From Arthrobacter sp. Leaf141 (GTDB taxonomy: Bacteria > Actinomycetota > Actinomycetes > Actinomycetales > Micrococcaceae), in NCBI RefSeq assembly GCF_001424565.1, contig NZ_LMOL01000009.1, forward strand, positions 20,269 through 84,268: DNA of 64,000 bases, in the 5' to 3' direction. Both the position numbers and the translations under genes were made by a program. The notes below the pieces were generated by a model, which did no database searches, was not told the origin of the DNA, and saw nothing but the letters and a program-made list of their open reading frames with translations. Positions 33,201 through 41,952 of the stretch are shown here, in pieces; the first letter of the stretch is position 1; every line of letters starts with the position of its first letter.

Positions 33201-35436
33201 GGCCCTGGACTCCACACTCCTGAACGAGCTGCTGGGCCGGGTGGAACTGCGCGAACTCCTGGACCCCAAGGTCATCGAGTCCACCGAACGGGAACTGCAG
33301 CGGCTGCTGCCGGACCGCCGGGCCCGCGGCCTGGAAGGGACAGCGGACCTGCTCCGGCTGCTGGGACCGCTGACGCCGGACGAGGCCGCGGCGCGCCTCC
33401 AGGGCGAACCCGATCCCGAGCAGGACGCCGCCAGTGTGGCATCCGCCGCCGGCCACCTCCAGGCCCTGCAGCGGGCCAACCGCGCCATCAAAGTCAACAT
33501 CGGCGGGGGGGAGCGGTTTGCCGCGGTGGAGGACGCCGCCAGGCTCCGGGACGCCATCGGGGTGCCGCTGCCCATGGGTGTGCCGCTGGCGTTCATTGAA
33601 CCCGTGGCCGATCCGCTGGGCGACCTGGTATCCCGGTACGCCCGGACGCACGGGCCGTTCACGTCCGCGGAGGCCGCTGCCCGGCTGGGCCTGGGCGTGG
33701 CGGTGGTGGGCACGGCGCTGAAGCGGCTCGCCGCCGATGGCCGTGTGGTGGAGGGTGAGTTCCGCCCGCACGCCGGCGGCGACGCGGCGCAGTCGCCAAC
33801 TCCCAACGGCAGCGGGCCGGACGAGGCCCTGCTGCCGGCCGGTCCGGACGACGATGACACCGATCCCGCGGACGTCGCAGAGCTGGACGACGATGGGAAC
33901 GTGGCCGAGGACGCCGATCCGGAGGCGCAGGCTGCCAGGGCGGATGCCGCGGCGCGCGCCCAGGCTGCCGGCCCGGCCGGGGTGGCGGCTCCGCAGCCGG
34001 CAACCAGCGAATGGTGTGACGCCGAGGTCCTCCGCAAGCTGCGGCGCCGCTCGCTGGCAGCCCTGCGCGCCGAAGTCGAACCCGTGGACGCCTCCGCCTA
34101 CGGGCGTTTCCTGCCGGCCTGGCAGCACGTCCGGGTCCCGGGCGGGGGCCGCGGGCAGCCGTCGCTCCGAGGGCTGGACGGCATCATCACCGCCGTGGAC
34201 CAGCTCTCCGGCGTCCCCATCCCGGCCTCCGCCTGGGAGCCGCTCATCCTGGCCAGCCGGGTGTCCGACTACCGGCCGGCCATGCTCGACGAACTTATGG
34301 CCGCCGGTGAAGTCCTGTGGTCCGGTGCCGGCTCGCTCCCCGGCAACGACGGCTGGATCAGCCTGCACCTGGCCGATTCCGCGGAACTGACCCTGAATCC
34401 CGCCGTCGACTACGAACCCGGCGACGCCCAGCTGCGGCTCCTGGACCACCTGCGCACCAACGGCGGCGGGTACTTCTTCCGGCAGCTGACGGACATCGCC
34501 GGCGGCATGGACGCAGTCCTGGGCGACCAGGATGTGGTGTCCGCCCTGTGGGACCTTGTTTGGGCCGGCCGGATCACGGGCGATACCTTCGCGCCGGTGC
34601 GGTCGCTGATCGCGGGCGGCCACACCGCCCACCGGCAAGTGGCTCGGACCCCAAGGGCCCGGGCGCCCCGGCTGAGCAGGCTGGGCCGTTCCGGCAGCGG
34701 CCTGATCGGGGCGGCCGGTGGCGGCCGGTACGGCACCTCCGGCGCCGTCGCCACGCCGCCCATGGCTGCCGGGCGCTGGTCCGCGCTGCCCGCTCCCGAA
34801 CTGGACGCCACCATCCACGCGCGGGCCACCGCGGAGCTTCTGCTGGACCGATACGGCGTGGTGACCCGCGGCTCGGTGATGGCCGAACAGATCCTGGGCG
34901 GCTTCGGGCTGATGTATAAGGTACTGGCCCGGCTGGAAGAGGCCGGCCGCTGCCGACGCGGGTATTTCATCGAACACCTCGGCGCGGCCCAGTTCGCCGT
35001 GCCGGCCACGGTGGACCGGTTGCGGTCCTTCTCCGAGGACTCCCAGCTGGCCAAACTCGAGCCCGTGGCCCTGGCGCTGGCCGCAACGGACCCCGCCAAC
35101 CCCTACGGGGCGGCGCTGTCCTGGCCCGGCGTGAACGACGACGCCGGCACCGGTCACCGGCCGGGGCGGAAAGCCGGGGCCCTGGTGGTGCTGGTGGACG
35201 GCGCGCTGGTCCTTTATGTCGAGCGGGGTGGCAAGACCCTACTGGTTTTCAGCGCCGATGAAACCGTCCTGGCCGCGGCGGGAGCCGCCCTGGTGGGGGT
35301 GGTGACCCGGGGCGCGGTGGACAAACTCATCATGGAGAAGGTCAACGGGCATGGAATCCTGGACACACCCGTCGCTGCCGCGCTCAGTGCCGCTGGCGCC
35401 TATTCCACACCGAAGGGGTTGAGGATCCGTGCCTGA
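30277..35436 (+). CDS. lhr: Lhr-type large ATP-dependent DNA helicase
   Basis: A superfamily 2 helicase of 1719 residues, the size of actinobacterial Lhr, acting in DNA repair. Motif I is APTGSGKT (58-65), motif II IIIDEVHAV (about 216), motif III LSATVEP, and motif VI QRVGRAGHQVG in the second RecA-like domain. A winged helix, the Lhr-specific beta-barrel region and the long C-terminal domain follow. Two unusual acidic/Ala-rich, low-complexity inserts are visible, one after motif I (about 85-125) and one around residues 1170-1240. The ATG at 30277 has GGAGG only one base away, but CATGAT six bases upstream fits a leaderless start; a GTG at 30259 is the alternative. Its stop overlaps nei by eight bases. 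Confidence 0.9.
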   Translation: MTQEQPVAGAKDSGAAAPMGQFSRPTRDWFLGAFSGPTPAQAGAWNAISSGSHALVVAPTGSGKTLAAFLWALDRLLTSTPGPDAADPVAGQDTLPGVGAGSTGKVTGQAAGKGRRPRAPKRKTRVLYISPLKALGVDVERNLRAPLIGITQTAKRLDLPAPLITVGVRSGDTTTADRRSLLTTPPDILITTPESLFLMLTSKARETLAEVDTIIIDEVHAVAGTKRGAHLAVSLERLDALLPKPAQRIGLSATVEPKELVAQFLAGSAPVEIVAPPASKTWDLTVSVPVEDMSDLQGAAGAFDSGPASGLQPQASIWPHVEEKIVDLVLANQSTIVFANSRRLSERLTARLNEIYAERQLVAVGGGWDGTPAAEGDGAPGSDRRPGGPASGLPASTPAQMMAQAGSSAGADPVLARAHHGSVSKDQRALIEDDLKSGRLRCVVATSSLELGIDMGAVDLVVQVESPPSVASGLQRVGRAGHQVGEVSQGVLFPKHRADLVHTAITVERMLDGKIERLYVPANPLDILAQQTVAAAALGSIDVEEWFATVRRSAPFASLPRSAFEATLDLLAGRYPSDEFAELRPRIIWDRNAGTIEGRPGAQRLAVTSGGTIPDRGLFGVYIIGTETEGSASPAADGKPSPAPKGGRRVGELDEEMVYESRVGDVFALGATSWKIEDITHDRVLVSPAFGQPGKLPFWKGDSLGRPVDLGRALGAFVRELAASDSGPALERCKASGLDDFAANNLIQYIREQKQATEVVPSDTTLVVERFHDELGDWRVILHSPFGMPVHAPWALAVGQRLHQRYGLDGSAMAADDGIVLRVPMMEDEPPGAELFLFDPEELEQIVTAEVGGSALFASRFRECAARALLLPRQTPGKRQPLWQQRQRSAQLLDVARKYPTFPIVLETVRECLQDVYDLPALKDIAASVERRELRVVETTTSQPSPFAKSLLFGYVAQFLYEGDSPLAERRAAALALDSTLLNELLGRVELRELLDPKVIESTERELQRLLPDRRARGLEGTADLLRLLGPLTPDEAAARLQGEPDPEQDAASVASAAGHLQALQRANRAIKVNIGGGERFAAVEDAARLRDAIGVPLPMGVPLAFIEPVADPLGDLVSRYARTHGPFTSAEAAARLGLGVAVVGTALKRLAADGRVVEGEFRPHAGGDAAQSPTPNGSGPDEALLPAGPDDDDTDPADVAELDDDGNVAEDADPEAQAARADAAARAQAAGPAGVAAPQPATSEWCDAEVLRKLRRRSLAALRAEVEPVDASAYGRFLPAWQHVRVPGGGRGQPSLRGLDGIITAVDQLSGVPIPASAWEPLILASRVSDYRPAMLDELMAAGEVLWSGAGSLPGNDGWISLHLADSAELTLNPAVDYEPGDAQLRLLDHLRTNGGGYFFRQLTDIAGGMDAVLGDQDVVSALWDLVWAGRITGDTFAPVRSLIAGGHTAHRQVARTPRARAPRLSRLGRSGSGLIGAAGGGRYGTSGAVATPPMAAGRWSALPAPELDATIHARATAELLLDRYGVVTRGSVMAEQILGGFGLMYKVLARLEEAGRCRRGYFIEHLGAAQFAVPATVDRLRSFSEDSQLAKLEPVALALAATDPANPYGAALSWPGVNDDAGTGHRPGRKAGALVVLVDGALVLYVERGGKTLLVFSADETVLAAAGAALVGVVTRGAVDKLIMEKVNGHGILDTPVAAALSAAGAYSTPKGLRIRA

Positions 35437-36298
35437 GGGTGATTCGGTGTTCCGGGCCACCGCGCAGCTGCATGCCGCCCTGGCAGGCCAGGTCCTCACG
35501 GCCTCCGACTTCCGCGTGCCGCGTTTTGCCACGCTCAACGTCACGGGCTGGACGGTCAGCGAGGTAGTGCCGCGCGGAAAACACCTGCTGATCCGGGTGG
35601 TCAGCCCGGAGGGGCGGGGACTGACCATCCACTCGCACCTGAAGATGGAAGGCAGTTGGCAGGTCTATCCTCCGGGCGGCCGCTGGCGGAAACCCGGCTT
35701 CACGGCCCGCTGCGTCCTGCGGACCGCCTCGGCTGATGCCGTGGGGTTCTCCCTGGGGGTGCTGGATGTGGTCAAAACCGAGGACGAGGACTCGGTGGTG
35801 GGGCACCTGGGCCCGGACCTGCTGGGGCCAGGGTGGGATCCGGACGAAGCCGAACGCCGCATCCTCAGCGCGCCGGATGTCCCCATCGGTGTTGCCCTTC
35901 TGGACCAGCGGAACCTGGCAGGCATCGGCAACATCTACCGCTGCGAAACTCTGTTCCTGGCCGGCGTGCATCCCACGGTCCGCGCCGGCGACGTGCCTGC
36001 CTTGGTCTCCCTGCGGGAAATGATGGCCAGCGCCAAAATCCTGCTGGAGGCCAACCTGGGCCCCGGCCGGCGCGTCACCATCCTCAACGCACGCGGCGTC
36101 CCGGTGGGCCGCGCCGCAGGCCGGCCCGGCTACTGGGTGTACCGGCGTGAGCACCAGCCCTGCCTCAAGTGCCGCACCCCCATCGAACACGCTGTCCTGG
36201 GCAAACTCAACGGCGACGAGGAACGGGACATCTACTTCTGCCCCAAGTGCCAGCCTGCGCCCGTTGCCGGCCCCGACCCGGGACCGGCAATACCCTGA
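35429..36298 (+). CDS. nei: Endonuclease VIII-type DNA glycosylase (Fpg/Nei family)
   Basis: Removes oxidised bases and cuts the abasic site. The GTG start gives M-P-E-G-D, so Pro (nucleophile) and Glu take the N-terminal catalytic positions after Met removal. A conserved Lys in VPRGKHLLIRV and HSHLKMEGSW follow, then the helix-two-turn-helix with LLDQRNLAGIGNIYRCE, and a C-terminal zinc finger with CLKC and CPKC. At 289 residues it is full length. It overlaps lhr by eight bases, so the two are cotranslated; the lhr-nei pairing is common in actinobacteria and implies joint action on oxidative damage. It resembles mycobacterial Nei2 more than Fpg. Confidence 0.9.
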   Translation: MPEGDSVFRATAQLHAALAGQVLTASDFRVPRFATLNVTGWTVSEVVPRGKHLLIRVVSPEGRGLTIHSHLKMEGSWQVYPPGGRWRKPGFTARCVLRTASADAVGFSLGVLDVVKTEDEDSVVGHLGPDLLGPGWDPDEAERRILSAPDVPIGVALLDQRNLAGIGNIYRCETLFLAGVHPTVRAGDVPALVSLREMMASAKILLEANLGPGRRVTILNARGVPVGRAAGRPGYWVYRREHQPCLKCRTPIEHAVLGKLNGDEERDIYFCPKCQPAPVAGPDPGPAIP

Positions 36299-36305
36299 CC
36301 CTGGT

Positions 36306-36995
36306 TCACCCGTGCGCCTGGTGTGCCGTCGCCGGTGTGCCGGATCCGGGTTCGGCCGGGGGCAGCGCGCCGGGTGACGCTGCGGTATGCCCGGCAAGGG
36401 TCACACTCGCGGGTGTCTTTTCGGGAACGGTGAAGAACGGCATCATGAGTTGCACCAGCGGGCCGATGGCCAGCGCGTACACGGCAGTGCCCACACCTGC
36501 CGCGCCGCCCAGAAGCCAACCGGCGGCCAGGACCACCACTTCGATGAGGGTCCGGGACACACGCACGGACCACCCGGTCCGCCGGGCGAGGCCCGTCATC
36601 AGCCCGTCGCGGGCGCCGGGTCCGAAGCGGGCCCCGATGTAGCAGGCCGAGGCCACGGCATTCAGGAGAACCGCCCCGGCAAGCACCGCGGTCTGACCGC
36701 CGAGGTGGGAGAACTGCGGAACAAGGGCCAACCCGAGATCAGCGAAGACACCCACCAGGATGGCGTTGCACAGCGTACCAAAACCGGGCCACTGCTTGAG
36801 CGGGATCCACAGCAGCAGCACGGCAAAACTGACAATGATCACCACGGCTCCCAGGCTGAGCCCGGTCCTGGCAGCCAGGCCCTGATGCAGCACATCCCAC
36901 GGCGCAGTGCCCAGGGCTGAGCGGATAAACAGGGCCAGAGAGAAGCCGTACATGGCCAGGCCGATAAAGAGTTGAAGGAGTCTGCGAATCATCAT
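36306..36995 (-). CDS. yczE: YczE-family integral membrane protein
   Basis: A 229-residue membrane protein with about five hydrophobic segments starting at MMIRRLLQLFIGLAMYGFSL. The conserved N-terminal part SALGTAPWDVLHQGL and the DGLMTGLARRTG loop are typical of the YczE/YyaS/YitT-like group. The last 40 residues are polar and probably cytoplasmic. It diverges from the MocR-type regulator yczR, an arrangement conserved across Gram-positive bacteria, which implies that YczR controls yczE. Function unproven; a transporter for a PLP-related or amino compound is a guess. Confidence 0.85.
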   Translation of the reverse strand: MMIRRLLQLFIGLAMYGFSLALFIRSALGTAPWDVLHQGLAARTGLSLGAVVIIVSFAVLLLWIPLKQWPGFGTLCNAILVGVFADLGLALVPQFSHLGGQTAVLAGAVLLNAVASACYIGARFGPGARDGLMTGLARRTGWSVRVSRTLIEVVVLAAGWLLGGAAGVGTAVYALAIGPLVQLMMPFFTVPEKTPASVTLAGHTAASPGALPPAEPGSGTPATAHQAHG

Positions 36996-37014
36996 TGACC
37001 CATCCTCGCCTGGC

Positions 37015-37052
37015 ACTGGCCTTGTATTCCATAGCCAGTCTGCGATACTGGC
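37015..37052. promoter_or_regulatory. ACTGGC repeats between yczE and yczR, candidate YczR operator and promoter
   Basis: The hexamer ACTGGC occurs at 37015-37020 and 37047-37052 as direct repeats 32 bp apart (about three helical turns), and inverted as GCCAGT at 37034-37039. MocR regulators bind such spaced repeats as dimers. TTGTAT (37022-37027) and GATACT (37044-37049), 16 bp apart, may be -35 and -10 of yczR, placing the start of transcription at its ATG. Confidence 0.55.
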
Positions 37053-37055
37053 CTG

Positions 37056-38513
37056 ATGCCCGGAGCCATGAATCCCGCCGCCCTTGCCCGGTTGATGGGC
37101 CCCTGGCAGAGCGGCGCCGGCCCCGCCTACCGCGAACTGGCGGACGTTGTCCGGCTGCTGGTCCTTGATGGCCGCCTGCCCCTGGACACACCCCTGCCCA
37201 GCGAACGCTCGCTGTCGGAGACCCTGGGCATGTCCCGCACCACCGTCACCGCCGCCTACGCCCTGCTGCGGGAGCAGGGGTTCCTCAGCAGCGGACAGGG
37301 CGCCAAGGGCCGCACCCGGCTGCCCCGGTCTGCCGCCGGGGTGGCAGCACCGGGCATGTCCGCCCCGGACGGTCTTCTGGACCTGGCCTACGCGTCGCTG
37401 CCGGCGAGCGGCGAAGTGGTACACAGGGCTTTTTCGGCCGCCTTAAACGACCTGCCCGCGCTGCTGCCCGGCTTCGGCTACGAGGTCCTGGGCCTGCCCG
37501 TCCTGCGCGAAGCAGTGGCAGCCCGGTACACCGCGGCCGGGGTACCCACCACAGCGGACCAGATCCTGATTACTTCCGGAGCGCAGCACGCGCTGAACAT
37601 CATCCTCCGGGCTGAAGCCGGACCCCGGCATGGCAGGCCTGCCAAAGTCCTGGTGGAGCACCCCAGCTATCCGAACGCGCTGGACGCCATTGCCGGGTCG
37701 GGTGCGCGGGCGCTGCCCGTCGCCGTGGGCGGACCCGGCCAGCCGCATTGGGACCTGGACGCCGTGGAGGCAACGCTGCAGCAGCACCGTCCCGCCGTCG
37801 CCTACCTGGTGCCCGACTTCCACAACCCCACCGGCAAACTGATGCCGGATCCGCAGCGGCGCCGCCTGGTGCGGGCCGCTGCCGCCGCCGGAACCGTCCT
37901 GGTCATCGATGAAACGCTGCGCGATTTGAACCTCAACGGCCTGGACTCGCAGCATGTGGCAGCGTTCGGCTCCTGCGTATCCGTCGGTTCGCTCAGCAAG
38001 TCGCACTGGGCCGGCCTCCGGACAGGGTGGATCCGTGCCGGCAGGGAGCAGATCCGGCGGTACGCCGCCCAACGGACCACCCTGGACCTGGGCGGTCCCC
38101 TGACCGAGCAACTGGCCGCGGCGCATCTGATGGCGCATTTCGAGGAGCCACTGCCAGCCCGGCTGGCAGCACTCCGGGATCAGCGGGGCACCCTTCAGGA
38201 GCTGCTGGCGGAGCACCTGCCCACCTGGCAGGCTGCGGCGCCCGACGGCGGACTGACCCTTTGGTGCCGGCTGCCGGCACCCATCAGCACGGCCTTGACC
38301 GTCATTGCACCCGGGTTCGGCGTCCGCCTGGCCGCCGGACCACGCTTCGGAGTTGGCGGGGCCTTCGAACACTACGTCCGGATCCCTTACACACTTGACC
38401 CCGGAAGCCTCGAAACCGCTGTCCGGGCGCTGCGGTCAGCCCAGAACCAATTGGAGGCTGCCCCGCAGCTGCGGCGGGCCCTGCCGGAGCCGCCCCGGGT
38501 GGCCATCGCCTAG
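37056..38513 (+). CDS. yczR: MocR-like PLP-dependent transcription factor YczR
   Basis: A 485-residue chimera: a GntR winged helix (about 20-85, PLPSERSLSETLGMSRTTVTAAYALLREQGFL in parts) joined to a fold-type I aminotransferase domain. The latter shows HNPTGKLM, VIDETLRDLNL and the PLP-lysine motif SLSKSHWAGLRTGWI. It should sense PLP or an amino compound and regulate the divergent yczE. No ribosome site precedes the ATG, but GATACT ends six bases before it, suggesting a leaderless mRNA; an internal ATG at 37068 is the alternative. Confidence 0.88.
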   Translation: MPGAMNPAALARLMGPWQSGAGPAYRELADVVRLLVLDGRLPLDTPLPSERSLSETLGMSRTTVTAAYALLREQGFLSSGQGAKGRTRLPRSAAGVAAPGMSAPDGLLDLAYASLPASGEVVHRAFSAALNDLPALLPGFGYEVLGLPVLREAVAARYTAAGVPTTADQILITSGAQHALNIILRAEAGPRHGRPAKVLVEHPSYPNALDAIAGSGARALPVAVGGPGQPHWDLDAVEATLQQHRPAVAYLVPDFHNPTGKLMPDPQRRRLVRAAAAAGTVLVIDETLRDLNLNGLDSQHVAAFGSCVSVGSLSKSHWAGLRTGWIRAGREQIRRYAAQRTTLDLGGPLTEQLAAAHLMAHFEEPLPARLAALRDQRGTLQELLAEHLPTWQAAAPDGGLTLWCRLPAPISTALTVIAPGFGVRLAAGPRFGVGGAFEHYVRIPYTLDPGSLETAVRALRSAQNQLEAAPQLRRALPEPPRVAIA

Positions 38514-38562
38514 TCCGGAGCGGCCAAGAGCGGACCTAGTGCCAGCCCGCAGCCACGTCTTT

Positions 38563-39247
38563 TCAGGCGTAAACCGTCGCCAGGAACTTGCCCCAAACCG
38601 CCGCGGTGGCCCCGGTGTCCGCGCTCCCGCTGAAGTCATGCACCGTCATGCCCACCGGGGCACCCCAGGCGTTGCGGCCGAAGAACCGGTACAACGCGTC
38701 GGACGTCCGCAGGCCCAGGAAATGCTCATTGGCAAAGTCCACCTCCGCAGAAAGCCGGCCGACGCCGTCGAGCTCCACGTCCACGCGCCCACCCGGTCCG
38801 GCGGCGTCCACTCCGAGCGCCGAGCGCAGCCGCTCAAAGCCGTCCGGGGTGATGGACTCCGCCGGGCCCTGGATGTCCGTGAACACCACGGCCCTGCCGT
38901 CGAAGTGCTTCAGGTACTGGCCCAGGGTGTGGAGGTAGAACTCCGTATGACGGCTGGCGCCGTCATACTGCTCATCCCAGTTGTCGGCGAAGATGCCGCT
39001 GTGGACGTAGTGCAGGCTGGCGCGGCCGCCCGCCAGCGGCGCCAGGACGTGTTCCAGCTGGTTGAACCAGCCATCCGGCCCGTCCATGCGGGACACCAGT
39101 CGAGTGGGATGCTCCTCAACCGTTTTTACCGCCGGCCACTGCTCTGTGGGGAACATCCAAGCAGACGTCCCTGCGGTCACGGCTTCCCAGACCCGCTCCG
39201 GCGTGCCGGGAAGTTCAGTATCCTGGATAATTTCAAAGCTGCGGTCA

Positions 39248-39255
<8 letters not shown>
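38563..39255 (-). CDS. SRPBCC (AHSA1-type) domain protein
   Basis: A 230-residue protein with the START-like fold of the activator of Hsp90 ATPase group: an N-terminal strand EIIQDTELPGTPERVWEAVT, then AWMFPTE, and FLATVYA at the end. It is longer than the usual 140-160 residues because of an added C-terminal segment of the same fold type. It starts at ATG with AAGGAGC upstream and overlaps the stop of the preceding HTH gene by eight bases, so both are translated together. ArsR-like regulator plus AHSA1-domain pairs are widespread; the ligand is unknown. Confidence 0.8.
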
Positions 39256-39865
<610 letters not shown>

Positions 39866-39883
39866 GGTTCCAGCATGCCTTCC

Positions 39884-39899
39884 GACAACTTTTATTGTC
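39884..39899. promoter_or_regulatory. AT-rich dyad before the ArsR-type gene
   Basis: GACAA/TTGTC arms flank a six-base AT-rich centre; on the minus strand the site contains TTGACA, a consensus -35. A second, weaker dyad GAAC/GTTC lies at 39902-39917. Both sit in the divergent gap before the RluA-family gene, as expected for an autoregulatory operator. Confidence 0.5.
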
Positions 39900-39950
39900 A
39901 AGAACTTTTTTCTGTTCGGTGACGTACAAGCCCGCCGGTAGAATGGACAG

Positions 39951-40931
39951 GTGATGCAATCCCCCCTCCCCGTGCGCGACGGCGTCAACGCGACCCGCCT
40001 GCGCCTCCCGGACGGGGGCCCGTGGGAGACCGCCATGGACTACATGATGCACCGGTGGGGCCACATCGACCCGCAGGGCATCGAGGACAGGTTCGACGCC
40101 GGCGAAATCGTCGGCGAGGGCGGCGTTCCGCTGGACCGGACCACGCCGCTTCGGGACCACACCTTCATCTGGTATTACCGCTCCCTTCCCCCGGAGACCC
40201 GGATTCCGGTGGAGCTGGACATCCTGCACCAGGACGGGCACCTGCTGGTGGTGGACAAGCCGCATTTCCTCCCCACCACCCCCGGCGGCACCTACATCCA
40301 GGAGTCGGCGCTGGTGCGCCTGCGGAACCAGCTGGACCTGCCGGACCTGATCCCCATGCACCGGCTGGACCGGATGACGGCCGGGGTGCTGCTCTTTTCC
40401 ACCAACCCGGACACCCGCGGCAAGTACCAGGTCCTCTTCGAAAAGCGGCAGGTGCAGAAGGACTACGAGTGTGTGTCCGCGGCCCAGCCGGCGCCGGGCC
40501 ATCCCGACGTCGGCTTTCCCGTGGTGGTCCGCAACCGGATGACCAAGTCCCGCAGCTACCTCCTGGCCGAGGTTGTTGACGGCGAACCGAACGCGGAAAC
40601 CCGCATCGAAAAGCTGGAAACGTTCGACGGCGGCACCCCCGGAAGTGCGCCGCTGGCCAGATACCGGCTCGAGCCGCACACCGGAAAGACCCACCAGCTC
40701 CGGGTCCACATGGCCTCGCTGGGACTGGGCATCGTGAACGACTCCTTCTACCCTGACCTGCTGGACAAGGCACCGGATGACTACTCCCGGCCCCTGCAGC
40801 TCCTGGCCCGGGGCATCCGGTTCGTGGATCCCATCACCGCCAAAGCAGTGGAATACCGCAGCGGCCGCGAACTCAGCGAGGCAGTCCGACAAAGTGCGGT
40901 ACCTTGTGGCAATGGACTTCGGCAGCGCTGA
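39951..40931 (+). CDS. RluA-family RNA pseudouridine synthase
   Basis: Isomerises uridine to pseudouridine in rRNA or tRNA. The 326-residue protein has the catalytic motif MHRLDRMTAGVLLF with the essential Asp, preceded by LLVVDKPHFLPTTPGG and followed by RLEPHTGKTHQLRVHMASLG. There is a weak N-terminal S4-like segment. TAGAAT (39939-39944) ends six bases before the GTG at 39951, consistent with a leaderless mRNA; the adjacent ATG at 39954 is an equal candidate. Target site unknown. Its end overlaps the DedA-type gene by 20 bases in another frame. Confidence 0.88.
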   Translation: MMQSPLPVRDGVNATRLRLPDGGPWETAMDYMMHRWGHIDPQGIEDRFDAGEIVGEGGVPLDRTTPLRDHTFIWYYRSLPPETRIPVELDILHQDGHLLVVDKPHFLPTTPGGTYIQESALVRLRNQLDLPDLIPMHRLDRMTAGVLLFSTNPDTRGKYQVLFEKRQVQKDYECVSAAQPAPGHPDVGFPVVVRNRMTKSRSYLLAEVVDGEPNAETRIEKLETFDGGTPGSAPLARYRLEPHTGKTHQLRVHMASLGLGIVNDSFYPDLLDKAPDDYSRPLQLLARGIRFVDPITAKAVEYRSGRELSEAVRQSAVPCGNGLRQR

Positions 40932-41529
40932 CAGCTGGGGGGCGGCGATCTACTTCTGGATCATCCCCGCGGTGCTTGGCGACGCCATCTTCCCGCCCAT
41001 CCCTTCCGAGATGGTGGTGATCACCGCCGGTGCCCTCTCGGCTGACGGCCGCGCCAACTTCTTCCTGATTACCGCCCTGTCCGCCCTGGCATCCTGGGTG
41101 GGCGACATGGTGGTGTTCCAGCTGTTCCGCCGGCGGCTCAGCCACATCCTGGACCGCTGGAAGTGGGGCCGGAAGGTCCACCGCGGCATCCACCAGGGCC
41201 TGGCGAAAGCCGGCCGGTCCTCCACCTACGGCACCATCATCGGCGCCAGGTTCCTCCCTGGCGGCAGGCTGGCCACGTGCGCGGCGGCAGGCATCGCCAA
41301 CGTGTCGCTGCGGGGCTTCAGCCTGTGCGCAGGCCTGGGCGCCATCGTGTGGGCGTTCTGGCTGGTGGGCCTGGGCTATTTCACGGGTTCGGCCACGCGC
41401 CTGCCGTTCTGGGCAAGTTCGCTGATCGGTGTAGCGCTGGGCCTGGTGATCGGCGCCGTCGTCGGCATCATTGTGACCCGGCGGCGCGGCGACCGCTCCC
41501 CCGTGGAGGAAACCGGCCCCTTGGCCTGA
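40912..41529 (+). CDS. DedA/VTT-family membrane protein
   Basis: A 205-residue membrane protein of the DedA (SNARE-associated/VTT) family, implicated in lipid flipping and membrane homeostasis. Features are FWIIPAVLGDAIFPPIPSEMVVI (re-entrant loop with conserved Pro and Glu), GARFLPGGRLATCAAAG (the F/Y-x-R-x-x-P-x-x-R signature), and about five hydrophobic segments. The ATG at 40912 lies inside the end of the preceding gene; TACCTT (40900-40905) ends six bases before it, so it may have its own leaderless transcript. Confidence 0.85.
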   Translation: MDFGSADSWGAAIYFWIIPAVLGDAIFPPIPSEMVVITAGALSADGRANFFLITALSALASWVGDMVVFQLFRRRLSHILDRWKWGRKVHRGIHQGLAKAGRSSTYGTIIGARFLPGGRLATCAAAGIANVSLRGFSLCAGLGAIVWAFWLVGLGYFTGSATRLPFWASSLIGVALGLVIGAVVGIIVTRRRGDRSPVEETGPLA

Positions 41530-41542
41530 TCCGGGCGGCGCG

Positions 41543-41848
41543 TCAGACGGGCGCCCAGCGGCCGCGGTTGCGCCGGAGCACCAGCAGCGCACCGGTCAGC
41601 GCCACGCGTTCGACGGCGTCGCGCATCATGGCGGCCGACTGCAGCGCCTGCTGGTTCTCGCCGCTGTATTCGGTGGGCTCCACCAGGAACCGCAGGTGCA
41701 GCTGCGGAACGCCTCCGGCCAATTGCAGCTGGTGCGATTCCACGTGGTGGCGGGTGCCCAGCGCCTCCACGGCGGCGTCCATCACGGCCTCCGGCGGGTT
41801 CCCTGGCCGGAGCCCGGTGATCTTGAGGCGGGTCTGGAACGAAGGCAT
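41543..41848 (-). CDS. Small conserved hypothetical protein
   Basis: A 101-residue protein I cannot assign. It begins MPSFQTRLKITGLRPGNPPEAVMDA, a possible strand-loop-helix, with a hydrophobic helix near SAAMMRDAVERVALTGALLV and a basic C-terminus RRNRGRW. No signal peptide. On the minus strand TAGGGT (41855-41860) ends six bases before the ATG, suggesting a leaderless gene and supporting this start. It is convergent with the DedA-type gene. Confidence 0.6.
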   Translation of the reverse strand: MPSFQTRLKITGLRPGNPPEAVMDAAVEALGTRHHVESHQLQLAGGVPQLHLRFLVEPTEYSGENQQALQSAAMMRDAVERVALTGALLVLRRNRGRWAPV

Positions 41849-41867
41849 GCCCCAACCCTATCCAACC

Positions 41868-41934
41868 CCCGTTGCGCTATCACCTACGGTCCCTATCCGA
41901 CCCGGATGGGGACCATAGGTGATAGCGCAACGGG
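41868..41934. repeat. Long intergenic palindrome downstream of ppc
   Basis: Arms at 41868-41893 and 41909-41934 (26 bp) have one mismatch. The 15-base loop can itself pair as ATCCG/CGGAT, so the whole forms an almost continuous stem. It follows the ppc stop on the minus strand and sits just before the promoter of the next gene, where it could terminate ppc transcripts. Confidence 0.8.
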
Positions 41935-41952
41935 AGGGGTGGGGGGTTAGCG

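Noticed and set aside
33480..33540. G-run (GGGGGGG region) suggesting a frameshift in lhr
   Set aside because: The reading frame continues without interruption and conserved helicase sequence is found on both sides.
33169..35157. Open frame of 662 codons on the minus strand opposite lhr
   Set aside because: Composition is biased, there is no ribosome site, and the plus-strand helicase is certain.
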